This document shows positions 33,362 through 42,247 of a DNA stretch of 64,000 bases, in pieces. The notes under the pieces were generated by a model. It saw nothing but the letters and a program-made list of their open reading frames with translations. It made no database searches and was not told the origin of the DNA. Location of the stretch: the NCBI GenBank assembly GCA_934432595.1, contig CAKRYR010000008.1:34301-98300 (forward strand). The letters run 5' to 3'. The stretch comes from an uncultured Lachnospiraceae bacterium. GTDB taxonomy: Bacteria > Bacillota > Clostridia > Lachnospirales > Lachnospiraceae. The position numbers and the translations under genes were made by a program. The first letter of the stretch is position 1. Every line of letters starts with the position of its first letter.

Positions 33362-33751
33362 ATGGCAAAAGGACATAGATCCCAAATAAAGAGAGACAGA
33401 AACGAGAATAATAGAGATAATAGACCATCAGCTAAGTTATCTTACGCTAGAGTTTCAGTACAAAAAGCTTGTTTCGTGTTAGATGCCATTAGAGGTAAGG
33501 ATGTAAAAACTGCACTTGGTATTTTGACATATAATCCAAGATATGCTTCAAGCATAATTGAAAAATTATTAAAATCAGCTATAGCAAATGCAGAGAATAA
33601 CAATGGAATGAATGTTGATAATCTTTATATTGAAGAATGTTATGCAAATAAAGGACCAATAATGAAGAGAATTAGACCAAGAGCACAAGGTAGAGCTTAT
33701 AGAATCGAGAAGAGAATGAGCCACATTACATTAGTGCTTAATGAAAGATAA
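33362..33751 (+). CDS. rplV: 50S ribosomal protein L22
   Basis: 129 aa. Exit-tunnel protein; the tunnel beta-hairpin is seen as KGPIMKRIRPRAQGRAYRIE. The N-terminal extension (about 25 residues, rich in Arg, Asn and Asp) makes it longer than the roughly 110 aa standard. AAAGGAGG precedes the ATG. Confidence 0.96.
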   Translation: MAKGHRSQIKRDRNENNRDNRPSAKLSYARVSVQKACFVLDAIRGKDVKTALGILTYNPRYASSIIEKLLKSAIANAENNNGMNVDNLYIEECYANKGPIMKRIRPRAQGRAYRIEKRMSHITLVLNER

Positions 33752-33762
33752 GGAGGGCAATA

Positions 33763-34419
33763 ATGGGACAAAAAGTTAATCCTCATGGTTTAAGAGTCGG
33801 AGTTATCAGTGATTGGGATTCAAAATGGTATGCAGAGAAAGATTTTGCTGATAACCTAGTAGAAGACTATAAGATAAGAGAATTTCTAAAAAAGAAATTA
33901 TATAGCGCTGGAATTTCAAAAATTGAAATCGAAAGAACAGCTGATAAAGTTAAGGCTATTGTTTATACAGCTAAGCCTGGTGTAGTTATCGGTAAGGGCG
34001 GATCTGAAATAGAGAAAGTTAAAGCTCAATTATCAAAAATGACTACTAAGAAATTATCAATAGATATTAAAGAAGTTAAGAAACCAGATAACGATGCTCA
34101 ATTAGTTGCTGAAAATATTGCAACTCAATTAGAAAATCGTATATCATTCAGAAGAGCAATGAAATCAGCTATGTCTAGAACAATGAAATCTGGAGCAAAA
34201 GGTATCAAAACTGCAGTTTCAGGTCGTCTAGGTGGAGCAGATATGGCACGTACAGAGTTCTATAGTGAAGGAAATATTCCTCTACAAACACTTCGTGCAG
34301 ATATCGATTATGGATTTGCTGAAGCAGATACAACTTATGGAAAATTAGGTGTTAAAGTTTGGATATATCATGGTGAAGTACTTCCAACTAAGGCTAACAA
34401 GGAAGGGAGCGATAAATAA
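33763..34419 (+). CDS. rpsC: 30S ribosomal protein S3
   Basis: 218 aa. mRNA-entry-site protein with a type II KH domain (VVIGKGGSEIEKV near residue 75). Starts MGQKVNPHGLRVG. AGGAGG lies before the ATG, and its stop overlaps the rplP start (TAATG). Confidence 0.97.
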   Translation: MGQKVNPHGLRVGVISDWDSKWYAEKDFADNLVEDYKIREFLKKKLYSAGISKIEIERTADKVKAIVYTAKPGVVIGKGGSEIEKVKAQLSKMTTKKLSIDIKEVKKPDNDAQLVAENIATQLENRISFRRAMKSAMSRTMKSGAKGIKTAVSGRLGGADMARTEFYSEGNIPLQTLRADIDYGFAEADTTYGKLGVKVWIYHGEVLPTKANKEGSDK

Positions 34420-34856
34420 TGTTAATGCCAAAAAGAGTAAAACGTCGTAAACAATTCCGTGGTTCAATGACAGGTAAAGCACTTAGAGGTAATAAGATTA
34501 CAAACGGTGAGTTTGGTATCGTTGCATTAGAACCAGGTTGGATTAAATCAAACCAAATAGAAGCAGCCCGTATTGCTATGACTCGTTATATCAAACGTGG
34601 TGGTAAAGTTTGGATAAAGATTTTCCCAGATAAGCCAGTTACAGCTAAACCAGCTGAAACTCGTATGGGTTCTGGTAAAGGTACTTTAGAGTACTGGGTA
34701 GCAGTAGTTAAGCCAGGTCGTGTTATGTTTGAAATATCAGGTGTGCCTGAAGATGTGGCTAGAGAAGCTTTACGTCTTGCAACTCATAAGTTGCCAGTTA
34801 AATGTAAAGTTGTATCTCGTGCAGACTTAGAAGGAGGTGCGGGCAGTGAAAACTAG
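34419..34856 (+). CDS. rplP: 50S ribosomal protein L16
   Basis: 145 aa. Helps position A-site tRNA. Typical N terminus MLMPKRVKRRKQFRG and ETRMGSGKGTLEYWVAVVKP. One-base overlap with rpsC and an 11-base overlap with rpmC indicate coupled translation. Confidence 0.97.
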   Translation: MLMPKRVKRRKQFRGSMTGKALRGNKITNGEFGIVALEPGWIKSNQIEAARIAMTRYIKRGGKVWIKIFPDKPVTAKPAETRMGSGKGTLEYWVAVVKPGRVMFEISGVPEDVAREALRLATHKLPVKCKVVSRADLEGGAGSEN

Positions 34857-35049
34857 AGATTTTGTAGAAGATTTAAAGAGCAAATCAGCTGCAGAGTTAA
34901 GCAATGAATTAGTAGCTGCAAAGAAGGAGCTTTTTAATTTAAGATTCCAAAACGCAACAAATCAGTTAGATAATACTAGCAGAATTAAAGAAGTTAGAAG
35001 AAATATTGCAAGAATACAAACTGTTATTTCTGAGCAAGCGAGAGCTTAA
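34846..35049 (+). CDS. rpmC: 50S ribosomal protein L29
   Basis: 67 aa from the GTG at 34846. That start is chosen because AAGGAGG (34831-34837) sits 8 bases upstream; the GTG at 34837 overlaps it. Two-helix protein with KKELFNLRFQNATNQLDNTS. Overlaps the end of rplP. Confidence 0.95.
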   Translation: MKTRDFVEDLKSKSAAELSNELVAAKKELFNLRFQNATNQLDNTSRIKEVRRNIARIQTVISEQARA

Positions 35050-35070
35050 TCCTAGAAAGGAGGAATTGTT

Positions 35071-35325
35071 GTGGAAAGAAACCTTAGAAAAACTCGTGTA
35101 GGTAGAGTTATAAGTGACAAAATGGACAAGACAGTTGTTGTAGCAGTTGTAGATCACGTTAAACATCCATTATACAACAAAATCATGAAGAGAACTTACA
35201 AGTTAAAAGCTCATGATGAAAACAATGAGTGTCAAGTTGGAGATAGAATAAAAGTTATGGAAACAAGACCATTATCAAAAGATAAGAGATGGAGACTTGT
35301 AGAAATCATTGAAAAAGCAAAATAG
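35071..35325 (+). CDS. rpsQ: 30S ribosomal protein S17
   Basis: 84 aa, GTG start with AAAGGAGG upstream. OB-fold protein: RKTRVGRVISDKMDKTVVV, YKLKAHDE and METRPLSKDKRWRLVE are diagnostic. Confidence 0.96.
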   Translation: MERNLRKTRVGRVISDKMDKTVVVAVVDHVKHPLYNKIMKRTYKLKAHDENNECQVGDRIKVMETRPLSKDKRWRLVEIIEKAK

Positions 35326-35371
35326 TTAGTGGTGAAATTTATTCACTAATATGGCTGAAAGGAGTATCGTT

Positions 35372-35740
35372 ATGATCCAACAGGAATCAAGATTGAAAGT
35401 TGCTGATAATACTGGAGCAAAAGAATTACTTTGTATCAGAGTATTAGGCGGTTCAACTAGAAGATATGCATCAATAGGTGATGTAATTGTTGCTACGGTC
35501 AAAGATGCAACACCAGGCGGAGTTGTTAAAAAAGGTGACGTAGTTAAAGCTGTAGTTGTTCGTACTGTAAAAGAAACTCGTCGTAAAGACGGTTCATATA
35601 TAAGATTTGATGAAAACGCAGCTGTTATAATAAAGGATGACAAGAATCCAAAGGGAACACGTATATTCGGACCAGTTGCTAGAGAGTTAAGAGATAAGCA
35701 ATTTATGAAAATTGTTTCACTAGCTCCTGAAGTATTATAA
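35372..35740 (+). CDS. rplN: 50S ribosomal protein L14
   Basis: 122 aa, the universal length, from the ATG at 35372 (MIQQESRLKVADNTGAKEL). AAAGGAG lies between this and an in-frame ATG at 35351, which would add seven foreign residues. Contacts S12 side helices in the intersubunit bridge. Confidence 0.96.
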   Translation: MIQQESRLKVADNTGAKELLCIRVLGGSTRRYASIGDVIVATVKDATPGGVVKKGDVVKAVVVRTVKETRRKDGSYIRFDENAAVIIKDDKNPKGTRIFGPVARELRDKQFMKIVSLAPEVL

Positions 35741-35752
35741 GGAGGTGCTAAC

Positions 35753-36079
35753 GTGTCAACAAGAAAGATTCAAAAAGGTGATGAAGTTAAAGTAATTGCT
35801 GGTAAAGATAAAGGAAAAGTTGGTAAAGTTCGTTCTTTCGTTGGAGATAACAAAGTTATCGTTGAAGGAGTTAACGAAGTAACAAAGCATACTAAACCAA
35901 GCGCAACTAACCCACAAGGTGGAATAGTTACTACAGAAGCAGCTATTGACATTTCAAATGTTATGTACTTACACAAAGGTGAAGTTGCAAGAATTCAATT
36001 TAAAGTAGAAAAAGATGGCGATAAGAAGAAAGTAACTAGACTTGCAAAAGTTGCAGGTAAAGATGCTGAAGCTATCTAG
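35753..36079 (+). CDS. rplX: 50S ribosomal protein L24
   Basis: 108 aa, GTG start 12 bases after rplN with AAGGAGG upstream. Assembly initiator with an N-terminal KOW motif (GDEVKVIAGKDKGKVGKV) and the block NEVTKHTKPSATNPQGGIV. Confidence 0.96.
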   Translation: MSTRKIQKGDEVKVIAGKDKGKVGKVRSFVGDNKVIVEGVNEVTKHTKPSATNPQGGIVTTEAAIDISNVMYLHKGEVARIQFKVEKDGDKKKVTRLAKVAGKDAEAI

Positions 36080-36102
36080 TAAACGAGGAAGGAGGTCGAA
36101 AC

Positions 36103-36642
36103 ATGAGCAGACTTAAAGAAACATATAAGAATGAAATTATGGACAGTATGACTAAAAAGTTTGGATATAAAAATGTTATGCAAGTACCTAAGTTAGATAA
36201 GATCGTTATTAACATGGGTGTTGGTGAAGCTAAAGATAATTCAAAAGTTTTAGATGCAGCTATAAAGGATCTTGAAACAATCACAGGTCAAAAGGTTGTA
36301 ACTACAAAGGCTAGAAAATCTGTAGCTAACTTCAAAATAAGAGAAGGTATGCCAATTGGATGTAAAGTTACATTAAGAGGCGAGAAGATGTATGAGTTCG
36401 CTGATCGTTTAATTAACTTAGCATTACCTCGTGTACGTGACTTTAGAGGAGTTAACCCTAATGCATTTGATGGTAGAGGTAACTATGCTTTAGGTATCAA
36501 GGAACAATTGATTTTCCCTGAGATTGAATATGACAAAGTAGACAAAGTAAGAGGTATGGACGTTATATTCGTTACTACAGCTAAGACTGATGAAGAAGCA
36601 CGTGAATTATTGACATTATTTGGAATGCCATTTAGCAAATAG
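36103..36642 (+). CDS. rplE: 50S ribosomal protein L5
   Basis: 179 aa. Binds 5S rRNA. KIVINMGVGEAKDN, GQKVVTTKARKSVANFKIREGMPIG and PRVRDFRGVNPNAFDGRGNY are the expected family blocks. AAGGAGG precedes the ATG. Confidence 0.97.
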   Translation: MSRLKETYKNEIMDSMTKKFGYKNVMQVPKLDKIVINMGVGEAKDNSKVLDAAIKDLETITGQKVVTTKARKSVANFKIREGMPIGCKVTLRGEKMYEFADRLINLALPRVRDFRGVNPNAFDGRGNYALGIKEQLIFPEIEYDKVDKVRGMDVIFVTTAKTDEEARELLTLFGMPFSK

Positions 36643-36657
36643 TTAGGAGGAAAAATC

Positions 36658-36843
36658 ATGGCAAAAACTTCTATGAAAGTAAAACAACAACGTACTCAAA
36701 AGTTCTCAAGTAGAGAATATAGCCGTTGTAGATTATGTGGACGTCCACATGCATACTTAAGAAAATATGGAATTTGTAGAATTTGTTTCCGTGAATTAGC
36801 TTATAAGGGTCAAATTCCTGGTGTTAAAAAAGCTAGTTGGTAG
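36658..36843 (+). CDS. rpsN: 30S ribosomal protein S14, zinc type
   Basis: 61 aa. The short S14 with a zinc ribbon: CRLC (Cys24, Cys27) and CRIC (Cys40, Cys43). Zinc-free paralogues, used under zinc limitation in other Firmicutes, are longer. AGGAGG before the ATG. Confidence 0.97.
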   Translation: MAKTSMKVKQQRTQKFSSREYSRCRLCGRPHAYLRKYGICRICFRELAYKGQIPGVKKASW

Positions 36844-36866
36844 AATAAAGGAAGGAGGTACTTTAA

Positions 36867-37268
36867 ATGACAATGAGCGATCCAATAGCAGATATGCTTA
36901 CAAGAATTCGTAATGCTAATACTGCAAAACATGATACAGTAGATGTACCAGCATCAAAGATGAAAATCGCGATAGCTGATATTCTATTAAAAGAAGGATA
37001 TATTAAAAATTATGAATTAGTAGAAGTTGGTGGATTCAATAACATTCACATAACTTTAAAATATGGTAAAGATAAAAATGTTAAGATTATCTCAGGTCTT
37101 AAGAAAATTTCAAAACCTGGTCTTCGTGTATATGCTAACAAAGAAGAACTTCCAAAAGTACTTGGAGGTTTAGGAATAGCTATAATATCAACCAACAAAG
37201 GTGTAGTAACTGATAAAGAAGCTAGAAAACTTAATGTTGGTGGAGAAGTTTTAGCATTTGTATGGTAA
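36867..37268 (+). CDS. rpsH: 30S ribosomal protein S8
   Basis: 133 aa. Starts MTMSDPIADMLTRIRNA; the first ATG is favoured because GGAGG is 9 bases away. C-terminal STNKGVVTDKEARKLNVGGE is typical. In Escherichia coli S8 represses the spc operon at rplE; no matching site was recognised here. Confidence 0.96.
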   Translation: MTMSDPIADMLTRIRNANTAKHDTVDVPASKMKIAIADILLKEGYIKNYELVEVGGFNNIHITLKYGKDKNVKIISGLKKISKPGLRVYANKEELPKVLGGLGIAIISTNKGVVTDKEARKLNVGGEVLAFVW

Positions 37269-37302
37269 TATAAATTTTTATTAGAAATTAGGAGGTGCGG
37301 GC

Positions 37303-37842
37303 ATGTCACGTATTGGAAGAATGCCTATCGCAATACCTACTGGAGTAACAGTAACTATTGCAGAAAATAATAAAGTGACTGTAAAAGGTCCTAAGGGAAC
37401 ACTTGAAAGAGTGTTACCTGCAGAGATGGATATCAAATTAGAAGGAAATACTGTAACAGTAACTAGACCAAATGATTTAAAGAAAATGAAATCATTACAT
37501 GGTTTAACTAGAACACTTATCAATAACATGGTTGTTGGTGTAATTGAGGGATATGAGAAAGTTCTTGAAGTTAACGGTGTTGGTTACAGAGTTCAAAAAT
37601 CAGGTAAGAAGATTACATTACATCTTGGATACTCACATCCAGTTGAAATCGAAGATCCAGAAGGAATCGAGTCATCTGTAGATGGAAACAAGATAATAAT
37701 AAAAGGTATTGATAAAGAAAAAGTTGGCCAATATGCTGCTAACATCAGAGAAAAGAGAGCTCCAGAGCCATATAAGGGTAAAGGAATCAAATATGCTGAT
37801 GAAGTTATTAGACGTAAAGTTGGTAAAACTGGTAAGAAATAG
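37303..37842 (+). CDS. rplF: 50S ribosomal protein L6
   Basis: 179 aa. Starts MSRIGRMPIAIPTGV and carries GYEKVLEVNGVGYR and the C-terminal EPYKGKGIKYADEVIRRKVGKTGKK. Near the GTPase-associated centre. AGGAGGTG precedes the ATG. Confidence 0.97.
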   Translation: MSRIGRMPIAIPTGVTVTIAENNKVTVKGPKGTLERVLPAEMDIKLEGNTVTVTRPNDLKKMKSLHGLTRTLINNMVVGVIEGYEKVLEVNGVGYRVQKSGKKITLHLGYSHPVEIEDPEGIESSVDGNKIIIKGIDKEKVGQYAANIREKRAPEPYKGKGIKYADEVIRRKVGKTGKK

Positions 37843-37861
37843 TTAAAGGAGTGAATTACAA

Positions 37862-38230
37862 ATGGTTAATAAACAATCAAGAAGCAAAGTTCGTGCTAAA
37901 AAGCACTTAAAAATACGTAACCGCTTCCACGGAACTGCTCAAAGACCACGTCTTGCAGTATTCAGAAGCAATAATCATATGTACGCTCAAATTATCGATG
38001 ATACAGTTGGTAATACTTTAGTTTCAGCATCAACTCTTGAAAAAGATGTTAAGGCTGAGTTAAATAAGACAAATGACGTTGAAGCAGCAGCTGTTGTTGG
38101 TAAGACAATTGCTAAGAAAGCCATTGAAAAAGGTATTACAAACGTAGTATTTGATAGAGGCGGTTTCATATATCAAGGTAAGGTTCAAGCATTAGCAGAT
38201 GCAGCTAGAGAAGCTGGTCTCGAATTTTAA
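37862..38230 (+). CDS. rplR: 50S ribosomal protein L18
   Basis: 122 aa. 5S rRNA-binding; FHGTAQRPRLAVFRSNNHMY and FDRGGFIYQGKVQALADAAREAGL are diagnostic. AAAGGAG before the ATG. Confidence 0.97.
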   Translation: MVNKQSRSKVRAKKHLKIRNRFHGTAQRPRLAVFRSNNHMYAQIIDDTVGNTLVSASTLEKDVKAELNKTNDVEAAAVVGKTIAKKAIEKGITNVVFDRGGFIYQGKVQALADAAREAGLEF

Positions 38231-38247
38231 TTAAGGAGGAATTACGC

Positions 38248-38751
38248 ATGAAACGTACTATTATAGATGCTAGCAACTTAGAGCTAGAAGATAGTGTAGT
38301 AACAATTAAGCGTGTTACTAAGGTAGTAAAAGGTGGACGTAATTTCAGATTTACTGCATTAGTAGTTGTTGGTGATAGAAACGGACACGTAGGAGTTGGT
38401 TTAGGAAAAGCTACTGAAATTCCTGAAGCAATTCGTAAAGGTAAAGAAGATGCTATCAAGAAGCTAATTACATTACCTATGGATGAGAATAAAAGTATTC
38501 CTCATGATTTTATAGGGAAATTCGGAAGTGCTTCCGTATTAATGAAAAAGGCACCAGAAGGTACTGGAATTATCGCAGGTGGTCCTGCGCGTGCTGTACT
38601 TGAATTAGCAGGCTTAAAGAACATCCGTACAAAATCATTAGGCTCAAACAATAAGCAAAACGTAGTATTAGCTACTATCGCTGGTTTAAGTGAATTAAAG
38701 ACTCCAGAGGAAGTTGCAAAGTTACGTGGAATTTCTGTTAATGAGCTTTAA
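38248..38751 (+). CDS. rpsE: 30S ribosomal protein S5
   Basis: 167 aa. Decoding-fidelity protein. RVTKVVKGGRNFRFTALVVV, GVGLGKATEIPEAIRKGKED and GIIAGGPARAVLELAG match the family. AAGGAGGAA precedes the ATG. Confidence 0.97.
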   Translation: MKRTIIDASNLELEDSVVTIKRVTKVVKGGRNFRFTALVVVGDRNGHVGVGLGKATEIPEAIRKGKEDAIKKLITLPMDENKSIPHDFIGKFGSASVLMKKAPEGTGIIAGGPARAVLELAGLKNIRTKSLGSNNKQNVVLATIAGLSELKTPEEVAKLRGISVNEL

Positions 38752-38768
38752 TTAAGGAGGAAATAAGG

Positions 38769-38951
38769 ATGGCTAATAAATTAAAAATAACTTTAGTAAA
38801 ATCAACTATAGGCGCTATTCCAAAACACAGAAAGACTGTTGAAGCATTAGGTCTTAAGAAATTAAACAAGACTGTCGAAATGCCTGATAACGACTGCGTA
38901 AGAGGAATGGTAGCACAAGTTAAACATTTAGTGAAAGTTGAAGAAATATAA
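38769..38951 (+). CDS. rpmD: 50S ribosomal protein L30
   Basis: 60 aa. KITLVKSTIGAIPKHRKTVEALGLKKLN is shown in parts as KSTIGAIPKHRKTV and LGLKKLNKTVE. Small L30 as in Firmicutes; AAGGAGG before the ATG. Confidence 0.96.
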   Translation: MANKLKITLVKSTIGAIPKHRKTVEALGLKKLNKTVEMPDNDCVRGMVAQVKHLVKVEEI

Positions 38952-38978
38952 TATTTGGAAGAATAGGAGGTGTATGTC

Positions 38979-39458
38979 ATGAATTTATCAGAATTAAAAC
39001 CAGCTGAAGGATCAAGACATAGTGATAACTTCAGAAGAGGACGTGGACATGGTTCAGGTAATGGTAAAACTGCTGGTAAGGGTCACAAGGGTCAAAAGGC
39101 TCGTTCAGGTGCTCCAAGAATCGGTTTCGAAGGTGGACAGATGCCATTATACAGAAGAATTCCTAAGAGAGGTTTTACAAATAGAAATTCTAAGGACATC
39201 GTTGCTTTAGACGTTGAATTATTAAATAGATTTGAAGATGGTTCAGTTGTTACAATTGATTCATTATTAAACGTTAAGAGTGAAACACAAACTAAGGGTC
39301 CAAACCGTAAGAAAGGACTTATTGGAAATTCAAGAGATGGTGTTAAAATACTAGGAAATGGAGAATTAACTAAGAAGCTTACAGTTCAAGCTACAGCATT
39401 TAGTAAATCAGCTGTTGAAAAGATTGAAGCTCTTGGTGGAAAAGCAGAGGTGATCTAA
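38979..39458 (+). CDS. rplO: 50S ribosomal protein L15
   Basis: 159 aa from the ATG at 38979 (MNLSELKPAEGSR). AGGAGG (38965-38970) lies before it; the GTG at 38970 overlaps that site. Glycine/arginine-rich N terminus (RRGRGHGSGNGKTAGKGHKG) and a C-terminal globular part. It precedes secY by 3 bases, as is usual. Confidence 0.96.
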   Translation: MNLSELKPAEGSRHSDNFRRGRGHGSGNGKTAGKGHKGQKARSGAPRIGFEGGQMPLYRRIPKRGFTNRNSKDIVALDVELLNRFEDGSVVTIDSLLNVKSETQTKGPNRKKGLIGNSRDGVKILGNGELTKKLTVQATAFSKSAVEKIEALGGKAEVI

Positions 39459-39461
39459 TAT

Positions 39462-40808
39462 ATGTTCCAAACTTTAAAAAATGCTTTAAAGATTAAGGAT
39501 ATTAGAAAAAAATTGTTATACACATTTTTTGCACTAATTGTAGTTAGAATCGGTAGTAATTTAGTAATCCCAGGAATTAATCCTGATAGCATTAAAGGTT
39601 TCTTTGAAAACTTTTCAGCAGTTGGATTTTTTGATGCTTTCACAGGTGGTTCATTCTCAACAATGTCAATATTTGCATTGAGTATTACACCTTACATTAC
39701 ATCATCAATTATTGTACAACTTTTAACTATAGCAATACCTAAGTTAGAAGAAATGCAAAAAGATGGTGAAGATGGAAGAAAGAAAATTGCTGATATTACA
39801 CGTTATTTAAGTGTTGCATTAGCTGTAATTGAAAGTGCTGCAATGGCAATCGGATTCTCACAAAAGGGATACGTTGATAAGGACTGGAAGATTATATGTA
39901 TGATGGTAGCATCAATGACTGCTGGTTCTGCATTCCTTATGTGGTTAGGAGATAGAATAACTGAAAAGGGTGTAGGTAATGGTATATCTATTATCTTGTT
40001 AATTAATATTGTATCTAGAGTACCAAATGATATTAGTTCTCTATATGTACAATTTATAAAAGATGCAGATATTATGTTTAGTAAGATAATGTCAGCATTA
40101 GTAATAATTGCAATTATATTGTTTGTAGTTGTATTTGTAGTTATTCTTTCAGAAGCAGAGAGAAGGATCCCTGTTCAATATGCTAAGAAACTTCAAGGTA
40201 GAAAGCAAGTTGGGGGACAATCTACTTATATACCATTAAAGGTTAATACAGCTGGTGTTATCCCTGTAATCTTTACTACATCAATTCTTCAATTGCCTAT
40301 TATGATTTCAGGATTATTTGGAGTTCAGGCAGCATCAGGAATTGGTGCAAATGGTAAGCATGTAGGAGTATGGCCTATGATATTAAAATTACTTTCAACT
40401 AATTCTTGGTTCAAGTTCAATAGTTGGAGTGAGTTTAAATACTCTGCTGGTGTTATAATATACTTAGTATTATTAGTATTCTTCGCTTATTTCTATACTT
40501 CAATTACATTTAATCCAATTGAAGTATCAAATAATATGAAGAAACAAGGTGGATTTATACCAGGTATTAGACCAGGTAAAGCTACAACAGAATACTTAAC
40601 AGATGTATTAAATAGAATAATATTGATAGGTGTTACAGGATTAGCTATAGTAGCAATTATTCCTTTATTCTTTGAAGGATGTTTTGGTGCACAAGTTAGT
40701 TTTGGTGGAACATCAATCATCATCATTGTAGGTGTTGTTATAGAGACAATGAAACAAGTTGAATCACAAATGTTGGTTCGTCATTATAAGGGATTTTTAA
40801 GTGAATAA
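39462..40808 (+). CDS. secY: Preprotein translocase subunit SecY
   Basis: 448 aa. Ten membrane helices of the Sec channel, through which the signal-peptide proteins in this window would pass. Diagnostic: FNPIEVSNNMKKQGGFIPGI, PGKATTEYL, RIPVQYAKK and the N-terminal IRKKLLYTFFALIVVRIGS. The start lies 3 bases after rplO, whose end provides GGTGATC, so initiation is likely coupled. Confidence 0.97.
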   Translation: MFQTLKNALKIKDIRKKLLYTFFALIVVRIGSNLVIPGINPDSIKGFFENFSAVGFFDAFTGGSFSTMSIFALSITPYITSSIIVQLLTIAIPKLEEMQKDGEDGRKKIADITRYLSVALAVIESAAMAIGFSQKGYVDKDWKIICMMVASMTAGSAFLMWLGDRITEKGVGNGISIILLINIVSRVPNDISSLYVQFIKDADIMFSKIMSALVIIAIILFVVVFVVILSEAERRIPVQYAKKLQGRKQVGGQSTYIPLKVNTAGVIPVIFTTSILQLPIMISGLFGVQAASGIGANGKHVGVWPMILKLLSTNSWFKFNSWSEFKYSAGVIIYLVLLVFFAYFYTSITFNPIEVSNNMKKQGGFIPGIRPGKATTEYLTDVLNRIILIGVTGLAIVAIIPLFFEGCFGAQVSFGGTSIIIIVGVVIETMKQVESQMLVRHYKGFLSE

Positions 40809-40812
40809 AAAT

Positions 40813-40875
40813 CAGTGAGCTGTAGAATTGGAACCGATTTATATCAATCAGGTAAGAGTTCTACAGCTTTTACTG
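40813..40875 (+). promoter_or_regulatory. Extended RNA hairpin between secY and adk
   Basis: CAGT-AGCTGTAGAA (40813-40827) pairs with TTCTACAGCT-ACTG (40859-40875), and an inner stem ACCGATT/AATC-GGT (about 40832-40852) follows after a symmetric internal loop. Only a very short T stretch is present. It could be an attenuator or a processing element setting adk expression relative to secY. Confidence 0.55.
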
Positions 40876-40979
40876 AATAAGATTAAAGTGTTGAAGATTG
40901 AAAAATAAATAATTTAAACAGATTAATCGAGTTAAAATATATAAGACTATAATATAAGACTAAAGTGGAGGATTCATTT

Positions 40980-41621
40980 ATGAAAATTATAATGTTAGGA
41001 GCTCCTGGAGCAGGAAAAGGAACACAAGCAAAGAAAATTGCATCTAAATATTCAATACCACATATCTCAACTGGAGATATTTTTAGAGCTAATATAAAAA
41101 ATGGTACTGAATTAGGAAAGAAAGCAAAAACCTATATGGATCAAGGATTACTAGTTCCAGATGAATTAGTTGTTGATTTAGTAGTTGATAGAGTAGCAGC
41201 AGATGACTGTGCAAATGGATATGTTTTAGATGGATTTCCAAGAACAATTCCTCAAGCTGAAGCATTAGATGCAGCTTTGGAAAAAATGGGTGAAGCAATG
41301 GATTATGCAATAAATGTTGAAGTACCTGATGAGAATATTGTTAAGAGAATGTCAGGAAGAAGAGCTTGTGTTGCATGTGGTGCAACTTATCATATAGAAC
41401 ATATTCCACCAAAGACTGAGGGTATATGTGATACATGTGGAAAAGAATTAATATTAAGAGATGATGACAAGCCAGAGACAGTTCTTAAGAGATTAAACGT
41501 ATATCATGAACAAACACAACCATTAATTGATTATTATACAGGAAAAGGTACATTAAAAGAGGTTGATGGTACAAAAGATATGTCTGAAGTTTTTGATGAA
41601 ATAGTTGCAATTTTAGGTTAG
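40980..41621 (+). CDS. adk: Adenylate kinase
   Basis: 213 aa from the ATG at 40980; GGAGG lies just ahead, and a GTG at 40965 overlaps it. P-loop GAPGAGKGT (7-15), AMP site TGDIFRANI, DGFPRTIPQAE, and a long LID with a zinc-type cysteine set (CVACG and CDTCG). Balances ATP, ADP and AMP. Placement after secY is standard. Confidence 0.97.
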   Translation: MKIIMLGAPGAGKGTQAKKIASKYSIPHISTGDIFRANIKNGTELGKKAKTYMDQGLLVPDELVVDLVVDRVAADDCANGYVLDGFPRTIPQAEALDAALEKMGEAMDYAINVEVPDENIVKRMSGRRACVACGATYHIEHIPPKTEGICDTCGKELILRDDDKPETVLKRLNVYHEQTQPLIDYYTGKGTLKEVDGTKDMSEVFDEIVAILG

Positions 41622-41655
41622 TGATTGCCTAATTGGTATAGAAACGAGGATAATT

Positions 41656-41925
41656 ATGAGTATTGAAATTGGGAATCTTGCAATTTCTAAATCTGGTCAT
41701 GATAAAGGTCATTTATATGTAATAATTAAAACTGATGATGAATATGTGTATTTAGTAGATGGTAAAATAAGAACTCTTAGTAATCCTAAGAAGAAGAGTA
41801 TAAAACATATTCAAATTATTAACTACAAATCAGAAAAAATAATTATGGATATTAATGAAGGAAAACTTATTAATGAAACTGTAAAAAGATGTTTGAAACT
41901 ATATATTAGAGAGCAAAATGCGTAA
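41656..41925 (+). CDS. KOW-domain RNA-binding protein (L14e-like)
   Basis: 89 aa. The N-terminal half is a KOW-type SH3 barrel (GNLAISKSGHDKGHLYVIIK, then YVYLVDGKIR), resembling archaeal/eukaryotic L14e-type proteins; the C-terminal part is basic. It occupies the adk-infA slot, where many bacteria carry methionine aminopeptidase (map), which is absent here. Probable ribosome- or rRNA-associated role, inferred from fold and place. Weak ribosome binding site (ACGAGGA). Confidence 0.8.
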   Translation: MSIEIGNLAISKSGHDKGHLYVIIKTDDEYVYLVDGKIRTLSNPKKKSIKHIQIINYKSEKIIMDINEGKLINETVKRCLKLYIREQNA

Positions 41926-41953
41926 ATGCATAGGAGAATCGAGGTAAAAATAT

Positions 41954-42172
41954 ATGTCAAAAGCAGATGTAGTAGAAATCGAAGGAATAGTAGTTGAAAA
42001 ATTACCTAACGCTATGTTTCAGGTTGAACTAGAAAATGGACACAGAGTTTTAGCACACTTAAGTGGTAAGCTAAAGATGAATTTTATTAGAATTTTACCT
42101 GGAGATAAGGTTACATTGGAATTATCACCATATGATTTGACAAAAGGTCGTATAATTTGGAGAGATAAATAA
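41954..42172 (+). CDS. infA: Translation initiation factor IF-1
   Basis: 72 aa, exact family length. Single OB fold: EIEGIVVEKLPNAMFQVELE, GHRVLAHLSGKLKMNFIRIL and SPYDLTKGRI. Binds the 30S A site during initiation. Confidence 0.97.
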   Translation: MSKADVVEIEGIVVEKLPNAMFQVELENGHRVLAHLSGKLKMNFIRILPGDKVTLELSPYDLTKGRIIWRDK

Positions 42173-42201
42173 GAATTGTATAACCTACGTAGCAGATAGA
42201 T

Positions 42202-42223
42202 AAGATTTTATTTTAGAAATCTT
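42202..42223 (+). terminator. Small hairpin after infA
   Basis: AAGATTT (42202-42208) pairs with AAATCTT (42217-42223) and is followed by TTATAAT. Possible weak terminator ahead of the internal promoter at 42248. Confidence 0.4.
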
Positions 42224-42247
42224 TTATAATTATTAAGTAAAAAGTTC

